DNA of 5,824 nt from Thermoprotei archaeon. Lineage in GTDB: Archaea > Thermoproteota > Thermoprotei > Thermofilales > B20-G17. Under the pieces are notes generated by a model. It was not told the DNA's origin. It searched no databases and saw only the letters and a program-made list of their open reading frames with translations. Positions 1-5,701 of this stretch are shown here, one piece after another. How positions within the stretch are numbered: the first letter of the stretch is position 1; each line of letters opens with the position of its first letter. Position numbers and translations under genes: made by a program. The stretch covers positions 1-5,824 of the forward strand of contig QMRW01000082.1 in NCBI GenBank assembly GCA_003650785.1. The letters are read 5' to 3'.

Positions 1-384
1 CACGTGTCTCTCACGTTTTAGTGCTTCTCTAATATGTGTAAGACCAGGTTCACCTGTCATTAAGTTTGTCGGTGTAAGCTCAACGAGAATATCGAAGTCA
101 TATGCTCTGATTAGTTCAATGGAGGATAGTCCTTTAATTCCCTCTGGATACTTCTCTAGAGAGTCTCCACCACGAACAATATTCAGAGCTTTTCTAAGGT
201 TTATACCTTGTTCAAGATATACAGATCCATGTCTACGTGTACTTATTCCTACAACCTTAATATTCAAGTTGTACTTCTTCCTTAGGATAGCCTCCCTCTC
301 TAGAAGGACCTCTACAAACCCTCTACCTACTGTACCGAACCCTACAAGTAGTATCCTACACTCGATATATATTCCCTCACTCAT
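1..384 (-). CDS. hom: Homoserine dehydrogenase, N-terminal NAD(P)-binding part (cut by window edge)
   Basis: Homoserine dehydrogenase reduces aspartate semialdehyde to homoserine with NAD(P)H, in the cytoplasmic pathway to threonine and methionine. I translated the minus strand from the ATG at 384 and obtained 128 codons with no stop, running off the left edge. Residues 11-23 form a Rossmann beta strand and a GxGxxG loop (GFGTVG at 15-20). Residues 101-117 read VELTPTNLMTGEPGLTH, closely matching the family segment that ends the nucleotide-binding domain just before the catalytic domain. The catalytic and substrate-binding part, and any ACT domain, lie outside the window. An in-frame TAA lies three codons upstream, so the ATG at 384 is the first possible ATG. 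The gene follows proS after a 93-nt gap that contains its own TATA-like element, so it need not be in the proS transcript. Family assignment is strong. Confidence 0.9.
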   Translation of the reverse strand, partial: MSEGIYIECRILLVGFGTVGRGFVEVLLEREAILRKKYNLNIKVVGISTRRHGSVYLEQGINLRKALNIVRGGDSLEKYPEGIKGLSSIELIRAYDFDILVELTPTNLMTGEPGLTHIREALKRERHV

Positions 385-406
385 AATGATTTACCGTTAT
401 CAAGAG

Positions 407-415
407 TTTAATAAT
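407..415 (-). promoter_or_regulatory. TATA-like box for the homoserine dehydrogenase gene
   Basis: The minus strand reads ATTATTAAA here, preceded by the purine-rich GCGAA, which could serve as a BRE. Its centre is about 27 nt from the ATG at 384, so transcription would start at or within a nucleotide or two of the start codon. That gives a leaderless mRNA, as is common in crenarchaea. This is positional inference, and a second T/A-rich stretch near 425-432 is an alternative. Confidence 0.4.
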
Positions 416-477
416 TTCGCTAAGTATAAGGTCTACCTTAAAACTAGAAGCGTCCTGCTCAAATATGAGGTGATTCA

Positions 478-1920
478 CTAGTACGCTTTTGCGAAATAGG
501 CTATACATCTAGCTGGTCTACCACAGTAGAAGCAGTTTCCTGAGGGTGGTGCTTGTTCAAAGGGAATTACTCTAACAGTAGCTCCAGTCTCTGCTTTTAT
601 ATCATCTTCACAGTCACGTTCACCACACCACTTAACCACTACGAATCCCCTCTTTTTCTCAAGTACTCTCTTAAATTCCTCTAGTGTATCTACTCTAGTG
701 GTCATATTATCCATCATCTTCTTAGCCCTATTATACAGAGTTCTGTGTATATCTTCAAATAGCTCGAGTACCTTATTGTAGAGCTTATCTCTTTCTACGT
801 AAATCCTCTTGAGTAGGTCTCTCCTAAATACTGTCACCTTATTCTCTCTGACTTCCTTTAATCCTATTTCTAGTCTAAGGGGAACTCCCTTAAGCTCCCA
901 CTCGTTGAACTTCCACCCAGGTGTCCTTTCCTCTCTGTCGTCGAGAAGTACTGTTATCTTTTTCTCCTCAAGTTCCTTCTTTATGTTACTAGCATATTCC
1001 AGTACTATATGTTTATCCTCCTCCTTATAGTATATAGGAATTATGACGACCTGTATAGGGGCTATCTTTGGAGGTAGTACGAGACCTCTATCATCACCGT
1101 GTACCATTACTACAGCACCTATAAGTCTAGTAGATACACCCCAAGATGTCTGCCAGACGTAGTGATACTCTCCATCCCTTCCCATGAACTTTATATCAAA
1201 GGCTTTTGCAAAGTTCTGTCCTAGATGGTGACTAGTACCCATCTGTAGTGCTTTACCATCTGGCATTAAGGTCTCTAGTGCTGTCGTATAGAGTGCTCCA
1301 GCAAACTTCTCCCCTTCGCTCTTCTTGCCCATTATTACTGGGATAGCCAAGTAGTTCTCTACGAGATCTCTGTAGACCTCCAGCATTGTCATTACTTCTT
1401 CTTCTGCCTCTTCATATGTTTCATGACATGTATGGCCTTCCTGCCAGAGGAATTCCGTAGTTCTTATAAAGGGTTTTGTTGATTTTATCTCCCATCTTAC
1501 AATGTTACACCACTGATTTATCTTTAGTGGGAGGTCCCTCCAGCTCTTAATCCACTTACTAAACATATAGTACATTATGGTCTCGGAGGTGGGTCTAATA
1601 GCTAACTTCTCACCTAGGTCCTTATCTCCTCCCATAGTAACCCATGCTACCTCAGGTTCAAATCCCTCGAAGTGTTCCTCCTCCTTTCTTAGGAGAGCTT
1701 CCGGTATCAGTAATGGAAAGTAGACATTCTTATGTCCTAATTCTTTAATCCTCTCGTCTAATATTCTCTGTATTTTCTCCCATATAGCATACCCATATTC
1801 TCTAAATACTATACAGCCATGTACTGGTGCATAGTCCGCTAATCCGGATTTCAAGACTACTTGTGTATACCATTCTGCAAAGTCTTCATTCTTCTTCACT
1901 GTGATGCCCAGCTCACTCAT
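478..1920 (-). CDS. proS: Prolyl-tRNA synthetase, archaeal/eukaryotic type
   Basis: This class II aminoacyl-tRNA synthetase charges tRNA-Pro with proline in the cytoplasm. The 480 residues match the usual length of the archaeal-type enzyme, which lacks the bacterial editing insertion. Visible landmarks are motif 1 around GHKNVYFPLLIP (62-73), the RPTSE proline loop (109-113), motif 2 with RWE (142-144) and FIRTTEFLWQEGHT (151-164), the QMGTSHHLGQNF segment (226-237), and motif 3 GDDRGLVLPP (275-284) with its arginine at 278. An anticodon-binding domain follows at about 285-400. The C-terminal module has C432, C437, C463 and C466 as likely zinc ligands and ends in a tyrosine, as is typical of this subtype. 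The ATG at 1920 starts a natural N-terminus (MSELGITVKK). The gene lies 65 nt downstream of the 96-aa gene and has its own TATA-like element. Nothing key appears to be missing. Confidence 0.97.
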   Translation of the reverse strand: MSELGITVKKNEDFAEWYTQVVLKSGLADYAPVHGCIVFREYGYAIWEKIQRILDERIKELGHKNVYFPLLIPEALLRKEEEHFEGFEPEVAWVTMGGDKDLGEKLAIRPTSETIMYYMFSKWIKSWRDLPLKINQWCNIVRWEIKSTKPFIRTTEFLWQEGHTCHETYEEAEEEVMTMLEVYRDLVENYLAIPVIMGKKSEGEKFAGALYTTALETLMPDGKALQMGTSHHLGQNFAKAFDIKFMGRDGEYHYVWQTSWGVSTRLIGAVVMVHGDDRGLVLPPKIAPIQVVIIPIYYKEEDKHIVLEYASNIKKELEEKKITVLLDDREERTPGWKFNEWELKGVPLRLEIGLKEVRENKVTVFRRDLLKRIYVERDKLYNKVLELFEDIHRTLYNRAKKMMDNMTTRVDTLEEFKRVLEKKRGFVVVKWCGERDCEDDIKAETGATVRVIPFEQAPPSGNCFYCGRPARCIAYFAKAY

Positions 1921-1950
1921 ACTCTCTAGAAGTGTAATTTGAGTTGGAGA

Positions 1951-1960
1951 TATTAAAATA
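1951..1960 (-). promoter_or_regulatory. TATA-like box for proS
   Basis: The minus strand reads TATTTTAATA, centred about 36 nt before the proS ATG. That predicts a transcript start near 1930 and a leader of about 10 nt. No good Shine-Dalgarno sequence lies in that leader. A second candidate, GGTTTAAG, lies about 10 nt further upstream at 1964-1971. The presence of either suggests proS is transcribed separately from the radical SAM pair, although readthrough is possible. Confidence 0.4.
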
Positions 1961-1985
1961 TTGACTTAAACCCTCAGGAGTGAAC

Positions 1986-2276
1986 TCAGCCGATAGAGTT
2001 ATCTTGAAGTAGTTCTTTTAGATACTTTCTACATCCGACTACAACAGCATCCCTCCATAAGGAGTCTCTTAGCATAAGGGATATAGCTACTCTAGGTGGA
2101 AGTTCACCATACTTCCGTCTCAGCTCTCTTATTAATGCCCTGTACTTATGCCATGTTTTCTCTAGAACATCGAGTATATTTCTAAAGGGTATATCCTCTC
2201 CTTCATCATAACATAATCTTAAGATCGATACTATTAGTACTATGCGGTCATTTATGCTCGCTTTGGCCTTACTCAT
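1986..2276 (-). CDS. Small 96-aa protein of unknown function, coupled to the radical SAM gene
   Basis: I do not recognise this family. The 96-residue product is rich in Arg, Lys, Leu and Ile and looks mostly helical, with no signal peptide or clear membrane span. An amphipathic segment (about 10-24) precedes an acidic loop DEGED (24-28), then a helix with a WHKYRALIRELRRKYGELPPR core (42-62), and a C-terminal helix ending in KYLKELLQ. The ATG overlaps the end of the radical SAM gene in ATGAGTAA (8 nt shared). A GAGGT sequence 9 nt upstream, inside the radical SAM coding region, could serve as ribosome-binding site. The overlap implies translational coupling and roughly balanced production of the two proteins. 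A role as partner, chaperone or nucleic-acid-binding accessory of the radical SAM enzyme is inference from position only. Confidence 0.8.
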   Translation of the reverse strand: MSKAKASINDRIVLIVSILRLCYDEGEDIPFRNILDVLEKTWHKYRALIRELRRKYGELPPRVAISLMLRDSLWRDAVVVGCRKYLKELLQDNSIG

Positions 2277-3147
2277 GCTTAAAGAACCTCACTGGATCTA
2301 TACCATACGCAGCCATTCTGACTAGAGTAGCTTCATAAGGATCACATAACTCCTCCTCAAGATTTGCAGCTACTACTGGGTCTATCTCTGCCAATATTTC
2401 TAGCAGAGTTCGACGTTCATGTTTAGGCATTATTCTGGGATCTGTCATTGCTGCGACATGAAAGCTCACATTGTAATCTAGGAGGTTTTCTATAGCTTTA
2501 AAGGGGAGGTAGAACGCTTTCTGGATTGCACCAGTCCTCTTAGTAAAGGCTGCTGGATCACCAGCCTTTAGGCTTACTCTTACATGAACACGATCAAATG
2601 TAGATATTCTTCTCACATAGTCTCTATCAGCCCCTAATAGTATCCCATTAGTCTCCAGTATGAATATCTTTAGATCTGTCTCTTGAAAGTTCTCTAGGAG
2701 TTTTAGGAGATGATGTTTACATAGAGTTGGCTCTCCTCCCGAGATACGCACTTTGTTTACACCATACTTTCTAGCAGTGCTTCTCAACAGCTCCATCGCC
2801 CTCTCAGCTTTAAAGAACTTGCCGAAGAACTCTGGAAAATCTCTGCTAAAACTGGTCCAGCAGAAATAACAGCGAAGACAACAACCCACTATATATCCCG
2901 TCGCTATTCCACCATATACACCAGTAGCGTAGAAGGCAGTATATTTACGTGCATCTCCTCTACATACAATACGCTCAGTTTGCTTAGCCAACTGGATAGG
3001 ATCAAAGGGCTTGGAGTTTACTGTGAGAAAGCGTGGGTAGGAATGTATATCCATACAATTCAAGTTAGAGATGCCAATAAAAAGTCTATCTGCCAAGGGA
3101 GGGATATACGGAACTCTTTTACTCTTAGTTCTGTTGAGAGATTCCAC
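2269..3147 (-). CDS. Radical SAM domain protein (archaeal, uncharacterised)
   Basis: The protein carries the radical SAM cluster motif Cx3Cx2C at C89, C93 and C96 (GCCLRCYFC), whose [4Fe-4S] cluster would cleave S-adenosylmethionine. GGEP at 137-140, ETNG at 165-168 and the strand HVRVSLKAGDP at 188-198 follow with the spacing of the barrel fold. No SPASM-type C-terminal cysteine cluster is visible; after the barrel only C268 remains. It resembles archaeal radical SAM proteins often labelled predicted Fe-S oxidoreductases (COG5014-like, from memory); the substrate is unknown. The first start after an in-frame TGA is GTG at 3147. The family-like core begins only near residue 47 (PFDPIQLAKQTERIVCRGD), so the real start may instead be ATG at 3054 (M32) or a TTG at 3096 or 3063. 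The gene is 92 nt downstream of the regulator and overlaps the 96-aa gene by 8 nt. Confidence 0.9.
   Translation of the reverse strand: MESLNRTKSKRVPYIPPLADRLFIGISNLNCMDIHSYPRFLTVNSKPFDPIQLAKQTERIVCRGDARKYTAFYATGVYGGIATGYIVGCCLRCYFCWTSFSRDFPEFFGKFFKAERAMELLRSTARKYGVNKVRISGGEPTLCKHHLLKLLENFQETDLKIFILETNGILLGADRDYVRRISTFDRVHVRVSLKAGDPAAFTKRTGAIQKAFYLPFKAIENLLDYNVSFHVAAMTDPRIMPKHERRTLLEILAEIDPVVAANLEEELCDPYEATLVRMAAYGIDPVRFFKHE
2286..2290 (-). promoter_or_regulatory. Internal Shine-Dalgarno for the 96-aa gene
   Basis: The minus strand reads GAGGT, complementary to the archaeal anti-SD, with 9 nt to the ATG at 2276. It lies inside the last codons of the radical SAM gene. Together with the 8-nt stop/start overlap, it supports the ATG at 2276 as the true start and translation from the same mRNA. 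Confidence 0.5.
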
Positions 3148-3239
3148 TTGAATTCTATATCCAGGAGATCATGGAGTCAAGAAGAGCGAGGACAGAATTA
3201 CTCTGAGGATTTTCGTATGAGAAGTTCTCTTTTCACTTT

Positions 3240-4268
3240 CTAGGTTTCTACTTTCCCTTTCTTTATCATTTGTAGTATTCTACTCTGTTTCCATTTACCA
3301 TTTTTATACATCTTGTAGGGTATCGTGTATTTTACGGCTAGTTTTGAGGGGTTCTGTATGTAGTACTTATAACCAGTTATTATATCACTCTCTATTAGGT
3401 GATCTAATATCTTCATAAACTTCATGGCAAGAGGTGTGGACATATGAAGTCCACTCGTAATGATAGAGCTATTTGATATATACACACTGGTAATGTACGG
3501 TAGCCTAGCTATTCTCTTCGCAAAGATTGCAGCACTCAAGGGATCTGCAAAGTCTATTGAAAAATACCATATCGGATATTCGTTCATATCCCTAAATACC
3601 TTAACAGTAAACTTTACAAGCTCCCTAGCTAGTACGTGGTGCTTCATATGGTATCTAACCAGTTGCTTACTTATTCTTAATTTTCTGGCAATACTAGTAA
3701 TATTGATGATCGCATTCTTCTCTAACTCCTTTACTATGAAGAGGTCGATTTCGTCTAAATATTGACGAGTGTATTGTTCTCGGTATACATCATCATCTAG
3801 TACGCTTAGGTTTACTAGATTATCGAGATACGAGTAGTCATCTAGTAAGTAGAAGTCCTTTTTCTCAATAACCATGTTGTCATATGCTCTATGGAACACT
3901 ATGGAGTCATCACCATATAGAGTTTTAATGAATTCCACGAGATCCCCTATGAACTCATTGGGTATAGTATACGTCAGTAATGTCAGTCCTCCAAGCAGTC
4001 TAATTTTATTTCTTCCATACTCTACTTTCATGTCTAAATCCGTATCTAGGAGTTTATCTAGTATAAATACGACCATAGTAAGACCCAGCTTTGGATATAT
4101 GGGTATTCCACATACCTTTACTATCTTCTCTTCAGTAACAAGTCTTATTATTCTCCTCCTAGCTCTGTAATATGATAGTCCTATCTCCCTGGCTATCTGT
4201 CTGATGTTAAATGGATTTTCCTGAAGCTTGTTCAGTAATGCATAATCTGACTTATCTAATAGATCCAT
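3240..4268 (-). CDS. Transcriptional regulator with two Lrp/AsnC-like winged-helix domains
   Basis: The 342-residue protein is about twice the length of a normal Lrp/AsnC regulator and is built as two similar halves. The first winged helix spans about 5-50 (LLNKL, then IRQIAREIGLSYYRARRRI). The second spans about 171-218 (EIDLFIVKELEKN, then ITSIARKLRISKQLVRYHM). Each is followed by roughly 100 residues with alternating strands and helices that could be the remnant of a ligand-binding or dimerisation domain (about 53-150 and 215-310). The C-terminus is basic (KNGKWKQSR to KKGK). The protein probably binds DNA, with both readers in one chain; its target and effector are unknown. The ATG at 4268 sits 6-8 nt after the predicted transcript start from a strong TATA box. 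Its upstream neighbour is the exported mini-peptide gene, 85 nt away, and downstream is the radical SAM gene. A siroheme decarboxylase (AhbA/B), which shares the AsnC fold, is less likely. Confidence 0.85.
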   Translation of the reverse strand: MDLLDKSDYALLNKLQENPFNIRQIAREIGLSYYRARRRIIRLVTEEKIVKVCGIPIYPKLGLTMVVFILDKLLDTDLDMKVEYGRNKIRLLGGLTLLTYTIPNEFIGDLVEFIKTLYGDDSIVFHRAYDNMVIEKKDFYLLDDYSYLDNLVNLSVLDDDVYREQYTRQYLDEIDLFIVKELEKNAIINITSIARKLRISKQLVRYHMKHHVLARELVKFTVKVFRDMNEYPIWYFSIDFADPLSAAIFAKRIARLPYITSVYISNSSIITSGLHMSTPLAMKFMKILDHLIESDIITGYKYYIQNPSKLAVKYTIPYKMYKNGKWKQSRILQMIKKGKVET

Positions 4269-4295
4269 GTCGTACCGATAATGTTCCCAAAAAAG

Positions 4296-4310
4296 TATAT
4301 TTATATTTTT
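4296..4310 (-). promoter_or_regulatory. Strong BRE/TATA promoter of the double-HTH regulator
   Basis: The minus strand reads AAAAATATAAATATA, a run of A residues (BRE-like) followed by TATAAATA. The TATA centre is about 33 nt from the ATG at 4268. The transcript should therefore begin near 4275 and leave a leader of only about 6-8 nt. This is the best archaeal promoter in the window by eye, and it makes the regulator independent of the upstream peptide gene. Confidence 0.6.
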
Positions 4311-4353
4311 CCTAAGCTCATATCATAGTAAATATTATACAAGGTCTGGAAAT

Positions 4354-4527
4354 CTAAATTCCTCCTGGCTCTGGATCTGGATCTCTACCATCATCCCCAT
4401 ATGCTGTAGTCGAGGAACTAGCGGTAAGTATTCCCACTGTTAATACTATTATCAGAAGGCTTCTCAATAGCTTCCTATTGCTCAGTAGTATCCATATCAG
4501 TACTCTGACTTTATCCATAAGGTTCAT
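4354..4527 (-). CDS. Small predicted exported or membrane-anchored peptide (57 aa)
   Basis: I do not recognise a family. From the ATG at 4527 the product is 57 residues. A basic and hydrophobic N-terminus leads into a strongly hydrophobic segment (LLRSLLIIVLTVGILTA), then SSSTTA and an acidic tail YGDDGRDPDPEPGGI. This has the shape of a signal peptide with a possible signal peptidase site after TTA, which would release a 15-residue peptide rich in Asp, Pro and Gly. Otherwise it is a membrane anchor with an exposed acidic tail. The frame is open back to a GTG at 4545 (63 aa), but GGTGA at 4533-4537 with 5-nt spacing favours the ATG at 4527. A TATA box and a perfect inverted repeat lie directly upstream, and the double-HTH regulator lies directly downstream. 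Release, and a signalling or bacteriocin-like role, are inference. Confidence 0.6.
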   Translation of the reverse strand: MNLMDKVRVLIWILLSNRKLLRSLLIIVLTVGILTASSSTTAYGDDGRDPDPEPGGI

Positions 4528-4532
4528 AGATC

Positions 4533-4537
4533 TCACC
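4533..4537 (-). promoter_or_regulatory. Shine-Dalgarno deciding the peptide start
   Basis: The minus strand reads GGTGA, the core complement of the archaeal anti-SD, 5 nt before the ATG at 4527. It lies downstream of the in-frame GTG codons at 4545 and 4539 and overlaps the GTG at 4536, so it favours the shorter 57-aa product. The predicted transcript start falls at about 4535-4539, so the leader would begin close to this site. Confidence 0.5.
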
Positions 4538-4556
4538 ACTATCACTCAGAATTATT

Positions 4557-4566
4557 CCTTATAAGT
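4557..4566 (-). promoter_or_regulatory. TATA box of the mini-peptide gene
   Basis: The minus strand reads ACTTATAAGG with an AAAAAT stretch just upstream as possible BRE. The centre near 4562 predicts a transcript start near 4536, about 9 nt before the ATG at 4527. The upstream edge of the element abuts a perfect inverted repeat. Confidence 0.5.
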
Positions 4567-4568
4567 AT

Positions 4569-4617
4569 TTTTGACAAATTTGCGCTATAATGGCCTTAAA
4601 ATGTAAATTTGTCAAAA
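4569..4617. repeat. Perfect 13-bp inverted repeat (TTTTGACAAATTT, 23-nt spacer)
   Basis: The left arm TTTTGACAAATTT (4569-4581) is exactly mirrored by AAATTTGTCAAAA (4605-4617) around a 23-nt spacer. The repeat ends 2-3 nt upstream of the TATA box of the mini-peptide gene, where archaeal activators or repressors typically bind. The arm centres are 36 bp apart, between three and four helical turns, which may suit two dimers on one face of the DNA. Alternatives are the terminal repeats of a tiny degenerate mobile element, or an RNA hairpin. No flanking target duplication was seen. Confidence 0.75.
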
Positions 4618-5043
4618 GTGAGAAGCTAATAAAACTAACTAGGTATATCAGGAAGTGCAATTATTCATGGTTGAAAGTATAACTTTAGGTATTTCAAAAA
4701 CCAATGAGACATATTGAGAAAAATTTAAGATTCATGTATGGAGCTATAAGGGAAGTTAAGTACTGAGGTAAGTAATCTTTCATTATCCGTGTCTATCCTC
4801 AAGCCTGATTATAAAGGCCTATCACTAAGTACTATCATCGAATATGGCTTCGTATATGTATTCCTCACCTATTAATGTATATGAAAATGAGATTATCTCC
4901 ATATTCTCAGTTAGAATTTCTATTAAAACGTTCAGCAACAGATAACTCGGGATTCATTTGCCTTTTCTACAAAGATCTACCTACCTTTAACTTTACACCC
5001 ATTAGAATAGTTGTAGTAATTATGGATGGGTAGGATAAGCCCC
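4618..5043. other. Stretch without intact genes; short protein-like fragments on both strands
   Basis: I find no complete gene here. On the minus strand, an open segment of 42 codons (4953-4828, including NMEIISFSYTLIGEEYIYEA) is followed after stops and a frame change by 27 codons (4808-4728, including RIDTDNERLLTSVLNFPY). On the plus strand, a 30-codon frame from the ATG at 4590, which crosses the inverted repeat, ends at 4682. In the same frame, after two stops, comes a 20-codon ATG frame (4704-4766, with RFMYGAIREVKY), and a 33-codon ATG frame lies at 4844-4945. The pieces overlap, so at most some are real remnants. I recognise none of them. The stretch also holds no tRNA or riboswitch that I can see. 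Confidence 0.35.
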
Positions 5044-5701
5044 TCATCTTTGATAAGATGCCGCTACGTAAAGGCCTAGTTCCTCAGCACATTTCTTAGC
5101 CGAGGGATGGATTAGATAGTCAAACAGAATGCGAATGATCCCTTGCTTCTGCACTTTTAACCACGGGGTATGTAGGTGTCCCCATAAAATTTCTTAACAT
5201 CGGATTCATGGATTCTGGACTTCCCTTCTCCTATTATGATCGCTTTCTCTCCTCTCAACTCTCTTTATCCATAGAGATTTATTTCGTCCTCTCTTCTATT
5301 AATAGTAATGAACTCTCTTCTGAGCTTATCGATTTCAACCTTTAAGTGTCTGTAGAGCCAGCTTGGTAGGACTGTCCTAGTTATGTCCTCGTGTCTAAAT
5401 TCTATCGTATCGCTAAGCCTACCTATCTCCACTCGAAGAGCGTTCAGTCCAATTATAAGTTCCTCTAGTCTCTCTTCAGTTCTCCCTTGAGCATCTATTA
5501 GTTCGACGATAGTCGTTCCCAGCTTAGCTGTATTCTCCTCTGAGCTTCAACCAGCTTATTTATAGCCTCCTCTAGTTTTATGAATTTCCTATACATACTC
5601 TTCCTGAACTACTTAGACTCCTCTCCAATAATTTTAATATACCCAATTCTATCTTCAACTACTTTTACTACCAAGTCGTAGAGTTCAGGTGTTATCGACA
5701 A
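5044..5701 (-). pseudogene. Broken gene for a coiled-coil plus PD-(D/E)XK nuclease-like protein (DUF3782-type)
   Basis: Joined across frames, the minus strand encodes about 219 codons, close to an intact family member. The N-terminal part from a TTG at 5701 reads SITPELYDLVVKVVEDRIG. A coiled coil follows with the repeat-like pieces LVEAQRR and DAQGRTEERLEELI. Next come RLSDTIEFRHEDITRTVLPSWLYRHL and the nuclease-like core EINLYG, IIIGEGKSRIHESDVKKFY (E-x-K at 5228-5220), then DYLIHPSAKKCAEELGLYVAASYQR. Intact relatives usually read GEVK or GEAK where this has GEGK. Damage is a TAG at 5611-5609, a frameshift near 5536-5542, a TAA at 5267-5265, and a second frameshift near 5155-5165. Related archaeal proteins, often annotated DUF3782, occur in many copies in thermophile genomes; their role is unknown. 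Recognition rests on memory of the conserved segments. Confidence 0.75.

Noticed and set aside
119..481. Plus-strand open frame of 120 codons
   Set aside because: It lies opposite the homoserine dehydrogenase start and the intergenic gap. The minus-strand frame has a clear Rossmann motif, while this frame has a Ser/Pro/Ile-rich composition typical of antisense shadows.
809..1030. Plus-strand open frame of 73 codons
   Set aside because: It is fully inside proS on the opposite strand and low-complexity Ser/Leu-rich, a shadow of the Glu/Lys/Arg-rich coding strand.
1655..1666. GGTTCAAATCCC, resembling a tRNA T-arm
   Set aside because: It is antisense to proS codons around residues 85-89. No acceptor stem, D-arm or anticodon arm can be placed around it.
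2980..3243. Plus-strand open frame of 87 codons
   Set aside because: It covers the radical SAM N-terminal region antisense plus the intergenic gap, has no recognisable motif, and conflicts with the better-supported minus gene.
3460..4170. Two plus-strand open frames (3460-3765 and 3874-4170)
   Set aside because: Both are antisense to the double-HTH regulator, whose two winged-helix motifs are recognisable.
3240..4268. Siroheme decarboxylase (AhbA/AhbB fusion) with the radical SAM gene as a heme-pathway partner
   Set aside because: The AsnC-like fold made this worth testing, but I do not see the family's conserved segment after the HTH, and the radical SAM protein is short and lacks the extra cysteine domain seen in AhbC/AhbD-type enzymes.
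4569..4617. Inverted repeat read as a transcription terminator
   Set aside because: There is no gene ending beside it on either strand, the 23-nt loop is long, and archaeal termination usually relies on T-runs rather than long-loop hairpins.
5164..5185. Short GGGG...CCCC inverted repeat
   Set aside because: Only about four base pairs form before mismatches, and it falls inside codons of the broken nuclease-like gene.
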